A stretch of 64,000 nt of DNA, taken from the NCBI GenBank assembly GCA_027559495.1, contig JAMXSV010000031.1:1-64000 (forward strand), in the 5' to 3' direction. This document shows positions 35,378 to 49,070 of this stretch, piece by piece; within the stretch, counting starts at the first letter, position 1; each line of letters begins with the position of its first letter. Source of the stretch: Aurifilum marmelostoma (lineage: Eukaryota; Ascomycota; Sordariomycetes; Diaporthales; Cryphonectriaceae). Below the pieces are notes generated by a model. The model saw only the letters and a program-made list of their open reading frames with translations, did not search any database and had not been told where the DNA came from. A program made the translations under genes and the position numbers.

Positions 35378-36461
35378 GCTGTGTGTTTTTTTCTTGCGAA
35401 GAGAAGAAGGTCAAAACCATTCAGAATCTCGTGAGCGCAGGGAGAGAAACAGGCGGAAGAAAGAGGAAGGGGAAATAGAGATAGAGGGCAAGAAAAAGGA
35501 ACAAAAAAAAATAAACGACCAAAAAAAACCCGAGCCACCAAAGGACCACAGTTGGTTTTTTGTTTGTCTCTCAATTCTTCTTATAGACCAATTTCCATCC
35601 TACTTCTCGCAGCCTTGACACTGTTATCAATGACCTTCATTGAGCCAGTCAGCGTTGGTGATGGGGTGCAGCTTTTTGTGCGGTGGTTGAGTCTTTCAGA
35701 ACATCAAGCGGATAAATATCGGCGACGCCAGCGGACCCGCAGATCGTTCATCGTCTGCTGTGTGATACATTATACAACTGACACGAGCCGTGTTCACTAG
35801 ATATTCGTCACCACTGTTACTACATCTAAGTCCTTGGATTTCATGTGCTACCATTTCCAAAATATCAGGAGATGATTCTATTCTCAAAACATATGGCACA
35901 TGGAACTCCAGAATATACAGTATATAGCACGCGATTGTCTTGCACGTCCTTGGATACCGCGGCAATACATTATCAGCGTCTTTGTGCAATGTCGAGCCTT
36001 GCTGAAGATTTTCACACAAGTCTGCCGTGAACAGAGCGCGTAAAGAGCGTATACAGTGGGATTTTCTTGCATAACTATCTTAATGAGCGACTAAAGCCAT
36101 ATCACACCCTGCCCAGGAAAAGAAAACAAGGAAGCTCTCATCTTCTTTTCAATCTGGGCAGACCCATCGTCGTGGGCTTGCAGATCTTGTCCAACGGAAC
36201 GATGCCAGGTAGCAACTTCAGCGTCTCATTCCAGACTGATCATCCTTCATTCAAAAGCTGTTGATTCTCATTCTCACTCTTCTCCACCCACTTCTCTCCT
36301 TGCCCTGCTTGTCCGCCCGGTGATGGTCCAGGAGCTCGCCGCCCTTGCTCCCTGGCATAGATAATATCACGGGTAATGTCTATAGTCGAGGGGGATCAGC
36401 AACGGCCGGGTTAGCAACAGGGAGGAGAGCGGACCCGACGTACCACCATGTTTCTCTCAAC
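35378..36461. other. Intergenic upstream of prephenate dehydratase
   Basis: The right end borders the downstream part of the eRF1 transcript; the left end is the promoter of prephenate dehydratase and is purine-rich (GAAAGAGGAAG) with A-runs. No separate gene is supported. Confidence 0.45.
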
Positions 36462-36689
36462 TCAAGCGGTCATCACAGAGCGGAGCGGCGATTCGCGGAA
36501 CACCTGATGAGACGCCGAGGCCGTTTCCGGCCCGTCGGCGAAGCCTTTGGTCAATCGCCGCTGCGCAGGCGATTGCTTGCGGGACGCCGACTTTGGCTGT
36601 GGCGTCACGGCATCAACAGGTGTCCTCGGCTCGGACGGGATTGCTTGAGTTTCAGAGCCCTCGTTCTTTACGAGGGATTCAAACTGTCA
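36462..36689 (-). other. In-frame open extension after the eRF1 stop
   Basis: After the TGA at 36687-36689 (followed by C) the frame stays open for 74 codons to a TGA at 36462-36464. The potential extension is polar and Ser/Pro/Lys rich (e.g. TPVDAVTPQPKSAS, QRRLTKGFADG), unlike random sequence in feel but without a known domain. It would be translated only by stop-codon readthrough of the isoform using the terminal mini-exon. It may equally be plain 3' untranslated sequence. Confidence 0.3.
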
Positions 36690-38477
36690 ATCTATACGTA
36701 TAGCACGTCGTCAGCTTTGAATCTCTCGAGCACACAAGTCCCTTTTCGAGTCATCGCTCATCCTTACCGTCGTAGTAGTCATCGTCGTCGTCATCAAAAT
36801 CTTGTAGCTGCTCAAAGTTGACCTTGTAGCGAAGAATACCCCCGATGCCACCAAAGCCCTTGACGAACTGGTTGCCCTCGGTCGACCGGTCGGACACAAA
36901 CTCCAGGTTCGTACCAAAATCCTTGTAGTGCTCGGCGATCCACTCGAGGAAGGACTCCTGGTTGACCAGCTCCATCTCCAGGCCGGACGACGTGGGAGAC
37001 TTGTCCATGAACTTGTCGCGGTTGCCCGACGTCTCCTCTTGCTTGGTCGTGTGGACAATGTGCTCAGCGCCGCTGCTGTCCTTGAGGGTCCAGCGGGTGA
37101 TCTCGAGGTTCTCGAAGACGATCAGGGTCTCCACGGCGCCGAGCTCCAGCGCCTTCAGGGTGTCGTCGATACCGTAGCAGACCCGCCCGGTGTCTTGGCT
37201 GATCTCCTCAAAGTACTTTCCGATCAGCTTCTTCTCCTGGATGAACTTGACGTTACCAAGAGTCTCGGAAGACAGCTCGATGGCCTGGTTGAAGCCGTTC
37301 TCTCCACCATACGACACGTCGACGACCTTGATGACCTTGGAGGCTAGACGGTTGTCGAACATGTCGGAGGCGTTCAGGTCGTTCTTGAAGTCGGCGGAAC
37401 CGGCAAGGATAATGCCGGCAACATTGACCTTGTCGTTGGTGATGAAGTTCTGCACAGCTAGTTCGGCGACCTTGCGCACGTAGTTGTGACGCTTCTCCTC
37501 ACGGAGACGCGCGAAACGGAGGGCGGACTGACCACCACGCCCGTGCTTCTTGGGCAGGTCGACGGAGAACTTGTGAACGATATCTCGGGTGTTGCCGCTG
37601 AGGGTACCGAACAGCGCACCATTACCATCCATGACGATGAAGCCGAACTTCTGGTCGGACTCGAGCAGCTCGGCGAGAGCCTCGGTGTGGAACTTGTTGT
37701 CACAGAGGTAGAGCGAGGTGTTGATGGGCTTGAAGGGCTCGAAGTCGATGTTGACCTTTCGCTCCTTGCCCTCCGAGGTCAGGATTTCACCACAGTAGAC
37801 AACGAGGCCGTTGGGCGGGACCTTGTTGTACAGCTTGAGACGCTGCTGGGTCGAGGTGATGGCTGACAGGACGGACTGTCTGTTGACACGAGACTTGATG
37901 TTCGATGCAGTACCCTGGTAATGATGGGTGTCAGTGTGGCGGCGTCATAGGAGGGAATTGTTTCTCGCCAGACTGGGGGCAGCAGGGGGTGTGCGTACGT
38001 ATTCTTCAGCCAACATCTTGGCGGCTCGCGAGACCTGATCCTTGGGGGCTGTGACGACGGTGAGTTAGCCGAGTCCGTCCGGGCGAGTCAAGTTTTCTGC
38101 AGAGGCGCGCCAAGCTGAGGGCCAGGAGGCCAGGAGCGAACATACGGATGATGAGGGAGATCATGCTCGTGCCGTTGCCACGAGCGGCCTCAAGGCGTTT
38201 GATGAGCTTCTTGACCTTCCATATCTCGATCTGCACGCTGGCGTCAGCACAGCACAGCACCAGCACCGGTGCGCGAAAAAACAGGGCGCGTCAAGGCCCG
38301 GAGGGGCGCTTCTTCTTGGGGGAGAAAAGCATACGTTCTTCTCAGCTTCGTTCTGCACCATTCAGGGTCAGCACAGACACGCGAAAAGCAGAGCGCATTG
38401 ACAAAAATGTGACGGGGTCCAGACGACTTCTACTGGGGGCAAAAAAGGAGAAGACATACAGCCTGTGCGTCACTCAT
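36687..38477 (-). CDS. SUP45: Translation termination factor eRF1
   Basis: Recognises all three stop codons and triggers peptide release with eRF3. Exons (minus) 38460-38477, 38335-38352, 38146-38230, 37999-38048, 36768-37914 and a terminal mini-exon 36687-36691 give 440 aa. The first two exons are only 18 nt each (MSDAQA, NEAEKN). Stop-recognition motifs are intact: [12 protein letters not shown] (NIKS at 61-64) and YLCDNKF; the catalytic GGQ lies at about residues 183-185 ([13 protein letters not shown]). The C-terminal domain ends in an acidic [10 protein letters not shown] tail. The final GTAAGG donor at 36767 and TATAG acceptor at 36692 join to give ...YYDD-stop, which fits the acidic end of eRF1, with a good GCTGAC branch site between. 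If unspliced, the frame ends GKDER at 36751. Confidence 0.96.
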
Positions 38478-39248
38478 TTTGGCGGTATTGTGGACGCCGT
38501 GGCGACCTGCTCGATCTGTTTTAGGGAGCTGCAGTCAAGCGGCAGCTAAGAAGGGCGGGTGTCCAAGAGACCGTGGAAAGTGGCAAGTCTCAAGAGACAA
38601 AAAAGGGAAAAGGAAAAGAAAGGGAAGAAAACCCAAGGTTGTATGGAAAGAAGGGTTGTTTTTGATGGCGGGGTTTTGGTGGAGGTGGATGATTTTGAGG
38701 GGGAGGTCAAAAACTGGCCTGGCGTGAGAGGGCGTTGCAGCCAGACCCCACCAGTGCTGACCGTCACCTGCCATTGGCCGGTCTCAGAAAGGCCCCCCTT
38801 CTCCAGAGGGCCCCTAAGGAAGCTTAACCCGGTCAGAGCCGCAACCACCAGCAGCCAACAATACCAGACCAGCGCGACAACCAGTCCCCTACTCACTTTG
38901 TCTGCCCATTGTGACCCTTCAAAAGTGCAGCTAACAGTGGGACTTCTCCTCGCAGGCATCCCGCCCCGACCCAGGCCAATATCACTCATTCCACCTTCGA
39001 ATTCAGGAGTCACTGGCAGGCCGCAATCTGTGTGTGCCCAAGTCAACCAGCTGACGTCACGCTGCCCACCTCGACACACAGCGTCTCCTAGGCTCTCTCT
39101 CCCCCCTTCCCCCTAGGCGCAAAACAGCTTCAAGTGGGCCTGTAAATCAGGGCCCCAAACCACCCCTACCAACGACTCCTCAGGAACCCATTCTCCAGGT
39201 CGCCCTGCTCTCGAACCCTCCCCCGGCGCAAACGATAATTTGCCCATC
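38478..39248. promoter_or_regulatory. Divergent promoter region eRF1 / DUF1770
   Basis: 770 bp between two divergent ATGs. A-rich (AAAAAGGGAAAAGG) near the eRF1 side and C-rich near the DUF1770 side. No coding sequence supported; specific sites not identified. Confidence 0.5.
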
Positions 39249-39892
39249 ATGGCCTCATCCGAAATTCCCATGCAGATAGCAGAGACTATCCAGACCGCTC
39301 ACATCAACCGGGCCCCCTCGGCAGCCCATGACCTCAACCCATCCACCGCCGCAGACAAGAAGGAGCCGGTCAAGCTGGAGGAGAAGAGAAAGGCCAGCAG
39401 CGCCCGCGGCCTCGACGAAGACGACGATGATGACGATGACATCCCAGTGAGCGTTCTCAGGCACCAGAACCGCTTCTCAAACCTCCCGCCCATCCCGGAC
39501 CTGCGGTTCGAGCAGAGCTACCTGCACAGCATACAAGATGCCAAGTCATGGTGGATGGTGGCCTGGATCACGACCAAGGACCACGTAGGTTGAATATTGT
39601 CTTGCCATATCTCTTGTGGAGGATACATGTGTGATGTCTTGTCGTTCCAGCTCATCTGCTGACCTTGAAGGATTTGCTATGACAGATCATGATGCCGATG
39701 ATACAAGGAGTTGTCTACAATCTAGCCCTGTGCGGCTGGCAGTACTGGAACAGGAATGCTCAGCTGGGCGGGAACTCGCTGGGCGCCAAAGCTCGGAGAT
39801 GGTGGTACAGCGTCAACAATTGGCCCATCAATCAGCACAAGTCTGTTGGCGCCAAGAAGTCCATGGGTGGGAAGGACTGGTTTAAGCGCTGA
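39249..39892 (+). CDS. DUF1770 family protein
   Basis: Exons 39249-39584 and 39686-39892 encode 180 aa. The N-terminus MASSEIPMQIAETIQTAHI, an acidic stretch (DEDDDDDDDIPVSVLR), then LPPIPDLRFEQSYLHSI and the C-terminal helix region WITTKDH-IMMPMIQGVVYNLALCGWQYWN match the fungal DUF1770 family as I know it. Function is unknown in all members. The C-terminal part has one hydrophobic helix and Trp-rich ends (RRWWYSVNNW), so membrane association is possible. It converges on the alpha-glucosidase gene with 80 bp between stops. Confidence 0.85.
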
Positions 39893-39972
39893 GCTTGGGA
39901 ACGCATTCTATTATTTTGTGACGAGGCGTCAAGTTGTACATACGCTATGGACCCCTATGAGCTTGTCTCTTG

Positions 39973-42101
<2,129 letters not shown>

Positions 42102-43345
42102 GACGCTAGAGCAGCTTGAGGCTCACGATAACCTTGAGCAGGGGAAGTTGCAAGTCGCCTATCAAGAAGGGAAGTGGAGAAATAAAGGTCAAGGTCAGGC
42201 AAGGACTTCAAGATATTTCCTGAAACTGTCACGTCGGTGGATAGACCAAAGAAAAGTTGATTGAAAAGAAAAGAATAGAAGGAAAGAAGAACTCAGCATT
42301 GCGATGAGTTTTTTGTACAATTTCTCTACTACCTGCTATTATATAAAATGGGACCACGGCGGATCGATCATAAGCTATCACCACTAACGGCAGACCAAAA
42401 GCTGGCTGCGCCTCCCCAAGCATAGCACATCACGATCATCCTACCTCTCTCCTATCAAGAAGAAGGAGAAAAAACAACATGCTAGCACCACGCGATCAAA
42501 GGGGATCGTGGGTGTCGGTTGATCATGACCATGGAAGTTCCCCAAGCATGGGGCATCCGCACAATCCCTCGCTCAAACCTCCATCCCCACGATCCGTCCC
42601 CTCCACTATCGTGGGGTAAGAAGGGGCGTTCTTGGGTAGAGCACGTTGTCTTAGCCTGTTTAGCGATCTTGGATTTGGACCGGAGACGGCGGGGATTTGT
42701 GTCCCGGATCAATTTCGTTTATCCGACACGCAAAATCTCGTTCCTTGTCCACGGGAGGTGAAGAAGCTAAGGTGTGGCACCTATTCCCTGCCCTTGACGG
42801 CGTCTTTTTTTTCCTTCCCCCTAAATCAATATTTTTATGCGAGCATCAAAGCTTGGACAAGGCAAAGGTTTTGGCGGCTGGCTCAGCGAGCTAACCTAGC
42901 TCTGTTGATTTCTTTCCTTCTTGCCAATGATGCTAATCTACTCAGCGCTCTAAACGCAGGCAAATAACCAGGTCTGGTCCGCATACCTCTGTGACCCTCC
43001 TCTGACTCCCTGTGTCTTGCCATCCATCACCCGTGCACCTCATGAGGTGATCTCGTGAATGTCGCATCAAGCCACAAATCCGCCCTGCTGCGTATGCTGT
43101 TGATTCCGTCTCTAATAAATGCTGACGGCGAACCACCGCCAACGACACCCGCGACCTGCCCTACTCACTTGCTCCTCGTCATACATGTCATGTTCCGCTA
43201 CCAGATCCTGTGGCGATGGCTGGTGTTTTCTCAGGTAGAACAGTAAATCTTTCTGTGAAAGTCGCCATCCCATGAGACCCGTCTTTGGCGCACAAAGCTT
43301 GCAATTACGAATGGGACACGGACAGGTAGGTCCCTCAGCCATGGT
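42102..43345. other. Intergenic upstream of the alpha-glucosidase
   Basis: Holds the promoter of the minus-strand maltase gene and the 3' region of VID21. A TATATAA-like word occurs on the minus strand at about 42338-42350. A short minus-strand frame from ATG 43342, just after the VID21 stop, contains CPCPIRNCKLC; it may be a missed VID21 3' exon or nothing. Confidence 0.45.
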
Positions 43346-43443
43346 TTACCTACCCTGTACCGGTGTCGCGCTTCCACTTGGTTGCCGTTGTGGTGGTTGT
43401 GGTTGTGGTTGTTGTGGTTGTTGTTGTTGCGGTGGTGGTGGTG

Positions 43444-43486
<43 letters not shown>

Positions 43487-46400
43487 TTGTTGTTGTTGTT
43501 GTTGGTGCTGCTGCTGCTGCTGCTGCTGCTGTTGGTGTTGGTGTTGAAGGTGTTGGTGTTGTTGTTGTTGTTGTTGTTGGTGTTGTTGCTGCTGTTGCTG
43601 CTGTTGCTGCTGCTGCTGACTCATCTGTCGCGCTGCTGCCGCCTGCGCAATGGCCTGCTGCTGCTGTTGATGTTGAGCAACTTGCTGTTGCGTATGCTGC
43701 CCCATCTGTTGCTGTTGCTGCTGCTGTTGTTGGCGTAATAGCTGTGCGTACTGCTGCGGGCTGGTAGTCGTGGGGATCCCGTTGGCGTGACCTTGTTGCT
43801 GCTGCTGCTGAGAGCTGCTGCCTGCCGCGGCGTCCATCGCATGCTGCACCACACTGTTCTTACCCAGGTTCTGTCTGAACAATTGCCCATAGCGCATGAT
43901 CGCGGTCGAACGAATCACACTGGGAGACATTTCTGGGTGCTGGATCCTGATCTGATTTTCAAACTCGGCAAAATGAGCTTGCATGCTCGGAGGCAAGCCT
44001 CGAGGCTGCGTAAAGCCGGCAGGTGGTGACCCGCTTGCTCCGGCCTGCATGTTCAGGCCCACGCCACCGGGAGAGGTGGCCACCCCCATGCCGTTGGGTG
44101 CGTACGGCCCCATGTTATTCATCATGAAGTTGTTCTGAATGCCGTTCATACCGTTGCGGATGATGGGAGAACTTGCTTGTGCTGCCGACCCATTCGGCAT
44201 GGCCTGGTTTGGTTGCGGCTGCTGGACCGGCTGCGCTTGCGCTTGAGGGGGAGAGTGATGCGGCGGTAGCTGCTGCTGCGGCTGCCCCTGTGGTTGCGGG
44301 GAGTGATGATGGACTTGGCCTTGTGCTTGAGCCTGCTGCTGCTGCTGGGCTGCTTGCTGACGTCTCTGCTGGTCCTGTATTCGCTTAGCCTGCATCACCA
44401 GGTTCGCGTCTGGCACTTGCATCCGCTGCCCTGCTTGTAACACAGCCAGCTGCGCCTGTGTCATGCCATTGATGTTCACAGGCATCTGGGGAACAAGACC
44501 TCCAGCAGCCATCTGCGCAGCGAGAGCCGCTTGCTGCTGCTGCTGCATCGGGAGCCTGGGACGTGCCTGGCCTGGTCCTGGCATCTGTCTAGCAACCATC
44601 TGGGCTGCCAGGGGGTTGGGGATACCCGCGGCGTGAGCAGCAGCAGCAGCATTCTGAACAGCTTGACCGGCTCCTGGAGCTGCTGCGACACGGCCCACTT
44701 GATTCGCCACCCTGCCCTGCATAGCCGCAGCCTGAGTAGGTGTTCGGTTAGTAAGGATCCTATTTTTTTTTATTGTTGCCCGGAGGGAGACTTACCTGTC
44801 GCTGTGCTTCCTGCTGCTGGGTGAATCTCAGTAGCTTCTCGTGCATTTGCTTCTCGCGCTCATGACGTAGACGGCTGTAGTCCTCTGGGGTCTTGGTGGG
44901 CAGTTTCGGTTGCGGATTTTCGGATGGCCTCTTGCTCTGTTGGCTGGCAGTCTGCTGCTGCTTAGCGACAGCTGCTTCTCGTTTCTTGGCCAGCTTCTTC
45001 ATGGCGTCGATGATTGCGAGAGGCCTCTTGAAGGGTTTCCTATCTACTCGAAGGGGCAAGGTCGGTCGTCGCCGCTGCACTGGGACCACAGTACCGTTGG
45101 GTCCTACTTGTGGTCTCGCACTGTCGTTCGCTGAGGCGATGTTTCTTTGCGCCGAGTCGATTCGTCTCTGATAAGTTTGAAAGTACTGGCTCCTTGCCGT
45201 ATCGTTTGGATACCCCTCTAGTTGGACCCATCGCTCGAAGCATTCCCAGGGTGTTCGCCTCTCTTCCGCGGAATTGAATATCGACTTCGACGTGACTATT
45301 TGGGAGATCAGTGACCAGTTGTATGAGAATTCTCGTACTAGTCTCCTGAGTTCGTCGTCCTCGGCGAGAGTCCACATCGAGGCCAACCTGTTTTCGTAGA
45401 AGGTCTGGAGCGGCATTAGTGATTCGGTCGGAGGCCTGAACTGATGCCCGGCATGCAGCCTATCCCGAATCACCTTCATATCCGGGCGGAACAGAGCCAC
45501 ATCGGTGTTCTCCGGCTTCAGTTTTGATCCCTCGGAGTCGCTGGCGCCTGCAACCTCAAAGTCGTCACCTTCATCCTCCACGGCATACTTGAATCGGCTC
45601 TGCTTCAGAAGGGGCACTTCTGGTCTCAGGCGCATCTCTCCGTCCACATACTTGCTCAGTGGCAGAGCAGGACGACGCCACTTTGCATCGGGGTCGTATT
45701 CGGGCACAAGCAGATCCGGCTGGGGTGTTTTGAGTGGCGCGCCATACAGAGGAAGTTCTTCGAGGAGTCGGTCCGAAGCTGCCGACCTCCGCAGGCCGAA
45801 TACGACGTCATCATCTTGCAGAGCAAAAATAGTAGAGGGCGCCAGACCGTCCATGTTCCAATCTTGGAGCTCTTCCTCAACATCCATGGGAGAATCGGCA
45901 TCGTCCGATGGGATCAGGTCAGGCATGGGGGTTGGGAGTGAGTCTGCCCCAGCAAGGTGGGACGCAGACTTGGTGGTGGACGACGTGACACTCATTGGAG
46001 GTGATTTCACGTTCACCTGGAGTAGCTTCCTCTCCTCATCGTTCGACATCACCCATTCGGCACAGGCCTCGGCGAGATTTCGGGCGACCGTTCGTTTCCA
46101 CTTGCGCTCCTCCCGGAAGTCCGTCCGCATCCATTTCATTTCTTGCAGTAATGAATCCCAATGACTCGGCGGTCTCGTCGGTTCGGGGCAGCGCTTGGGC
46201 TGCCTCAGAGACCACTTATCATGCTGTTGCAGATGATAGATGCGGCGGAGTACATTGCAAGCTTGTTTCTCTTGTAGGACGATAGCGCAATCCGGAGACG
46301 AAAGTGTCTTGTGCGTATTAGCAAGGAGTTGCTCGGGACCCTTCATCCAATTGGATTGACGGGTAAATCCATCGAAGAACAGAGGCACAAAGTAATCATC

Positions 46401-48296
46401 GGTGGGGATACGTTGCGGTTTTCCGTGAGTTGAGCTGGCGACGATCGTGTCATCAGATTCCTTTGCCTGCTTCTCGAAGAAGACAGTAGGAGCTTTCTTG
46501 TGCTTCAGACCATGCCTCTCCGCAAAGCCTCTCTTTCGCGGCACCATGACGGCTGTATCTGTTTCGTGCCGCTGGGGATCAGGCCGGGCATCAGACAGGC
46601 CAGCATCCACAATAGGTGCTTCAGAGCTAGTGGATCTCGGCTGAGTGGCCTGCTCCATCTGAGGTTGGGCGGCTCCTTCGTTTGCAGCCACCGAGACCGC
46701 AATAGATGGTGCTGCATTATCACGAGCGCCGGGAGCTGTAGATGCTGATGGAGTCACTGATATAATCGGCTCGTCCGTTGGTTCCTGAGTCTGAACCATA
46801 GGCGACGTCTCGCTCTGGCTTGCCGAGTGCGGTGTCTGGACAGCAGATTGGTGTCCATCCTTGATGTTCTCCAACTTCGTTTTAGCCGTATCTCCTCCGC
46901 CAGTGGCGGGAAGTGACGGCGTCGCCGGCAGCGCAGGAGTGTGAGCAAAGCTAGAAGGCGGCGACAGTGCTGCCGAGACCTGTCCATGAGCCCTCGTTGG
47001 GGTAGCTGCAATGGCCGACTCGAGTAATAGTTGAGAGGATGCTGAGGTGGATGCACCTGCTTCGAGACCATCTCCGGCTGGAGGCTCACCCGCCTCTGGC
47101 TGCACCTTTGACTCGTGCGATTCATTTTGTTCTGCCTTCTGTTGTCCCAAGTCCTCGTCGTCTCCGGAATATGGAGGTCCCTCGTTGTCGGGACTAGTAT
47201 CGGGGGATGCATCTTGCACAGCCGGAGTTGTAGCAGTCTGCGCAGTGGAGCCCGGGGAGGACAGGATGTCCTGTGGCTTCGAAGCATCCGGCGGCGGCTG
47301 CTTCAAGGAAGTGAGCCTTGACGGTTCGCCCTGTCGACCAGGAACCTCATCAAGATCCATCGCGTCTGGATCTGGTTCGTCCTGCCTCACAACCGCATCA
47401 TGCTCTCCCGCGACCTGTGCCGGTGTGCTGCCGTGCGCCTGTTCAGGGCGCGTCGGCTGCCTCTCAGGCTCAACAAAGGCCACTTCTCTTCCAGCTGATA
47501 CATCGCGCGACCCTCGCGACCCATTCAAAGATGTGTTATTGTCTGCAGCGGTCAGTCCGAGCCGGGACGATTGGAATGGTGTGGCACGGTCTGCAGCTTG
47601 AGGGCCTGTCGGCGCCGGAGGTAACTTGTCAACACTGGCCTGGGACGACTGCGTGACAGTTGGTAACGGTGAAGGTCGAGGCGCAGTGGGCGATAGTTTG
47701 GGCGAAGCAGAGCTCACATCGACCGGATGCCCAAGCTGGGACGGCGGAGGCACCAGAGAGGACGCTTGCGACTTGAGGCCTGACGCTCGGACATTGTTGC
47801 GGTCTGCGAGGGGTGACGCATCGCCAGTGACAGGTTCCGCAGCGGTGCTGGAGAACTTGGCGGTGTTCGCTTGGGGAATGTATCGTCCGGGCAGGTGGTT
47901 CTCGTTGAGGAAGGGTCCTCTGGTCCAATGAGTTAGCGGGTCTACAGGGCTCCGCCTGGACAAAACGCGTCTCGAATGTTTTTCATTAGGATTTTGAGGC
48001 ATACAGTAAAACGGCATTGTCTTCATGGAACTTTCCTTCCTCCGCCTTGAAGGGTGGTGAATCGTCGGCGATGGGTTTGACGAGTGGCAGGGCATCCACT
48101 TGTGTCGCTACGCAGTAGAGCTCATGAAGCCGCCTCTTGCGCGACGTCCTAATTGATCTGCGCGATGTTAGCATGGCAAAAGGGGCATCAAAATGATCGC
48201 ACGGATCTGCTCTATAAGATGGGTTGTGACAGACCTCCATTCTTCTTGCTTGGACTGGATCAGCGTTGAGAGGCCGGAACGCTCGACCTCAGTCAT
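43346..48296 (-). CDS. vid21: NuA4 complex subunit VID21/EAF1
   Basis: Scaffold of the NuA4 histone acetyltransferase complex. Exons (minus) 48235-48296, 48005-48157, 44796-47919 and 43346-44731 encode 1574 aa. The start MTEVERSGLSTLIQSKQEEWR joins SIRTSRKRRLHELYCVATQ, the conserved N-terminal helix. A long disordered, Ser/Pro/Glu-rich segment follows. The HSA domain lies near residues 656-700 (SHWDSLLQEMKWMRTDFREERKW) and binds actin/Arp modules; the SANT/Myb domain lies near 915-965 (WTLAEDDELRRLVREFSYNWSLIS). The last exon is Ala/Gln-rich with a very long poly-Gln tract at about 1477-1547. A GTAGGT donor-like site just before the stop leaves open an extra 3' exon; the written stop gives TPVQGR. 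Confidence 0.93.
43430..43640. repeat. CAG/CAA (poly-Gln) microsatellite in VID21
   Basis: On the + strand this is an almost pure run of TTG and CTG triplets, i.e. CAA/CAG on the coding strand. It encodes nearly uninterrupted Gln with a few His and Pro. Pure (CTG) blocks at about 43450-43480 and 43507-43530 are likely length-variable. Confidence 0.9.
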
Positions 48297-49037
48297 AGCA
48301 TCGGCGGCGGCGACATCCGTTTTTGGTTGAAAACGGAAGTCAAATAAGGTCAATGAGGTGCAGGGAGATGATTCGGATAATCAGAATCGATGAAACCCGA
48401 CTTGTTGGGCGTGTTTGATTGAATCGAGTGTGGTGACTGTTGTGGTGAACCTCCAACGCGCCTGAGTTTTCAGAGGCATAGGCGTGATGGGTGCTTAGAG
48501 TCGACGTGCAGTGGAAGGCAGTGGCAGGGCGGGTGCCGTAGCGCAGGCAGGCGAACAGGCCAAAGGAACCCCGCGTGGGTCGACTGGTTGCAAGTGCTAG
48601 GATGACGAGTTTATCCTCTGGGGGAGGGGGGAGGGAGGGGGACACCGGGTTAGTGTTTAGTGGGTAGGTTGCTGAGTTTGGTAGCGGGTGGTAGAAGGTT
48701 TTAGTGTGTTGGAACAGGGAATGATTGCAACTGCCAGATGTTTGTGGTGGTAATTAGCTGTTGTAGGGGAGCCCTGGAATAAACGGGCTAGACTGATTGC
48801 CTTGGGGATCTTATCGACATTCGGCTGGGAACAAACTGGAAAACCTGCACGAATGCCAGTGGCGCGCATTGGGCACTTCTTTTTCCGACACGTCGTAGAC
48901 CAGGGGTGGACCTTGTTACAATTGCATAGCGAGTGAACATTCACTGGAGTTCTGTTGCGTGTATCGTATCTCGTTCAGACGAGTGCATTGCACTGGACTA
49001 CCCTGCCTTACTGTCTTGTCCACAACAGGTCGAGATT

Positions 49038-49070
<33 letters not shown>

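Noticed and set aside
36345..36821. 158-codon plus-strand frame
   Set aside because: Antisense shadow of the GC-rich eRF1 3' region; Arg-rich composition without motifs.
43363..43767. Poly-Val/poly-Leu plus-strand frames
   Set aside because: Antisense readings of the VID21 poly-Gln repeat.
49036..49069. Poly-A tail of a retroposed element
   Set aside because: No polymerase III boxes, no coding remnant and no target-site duplication were seen around the T9-A25 run, so it is treated as a simple homopolymer.
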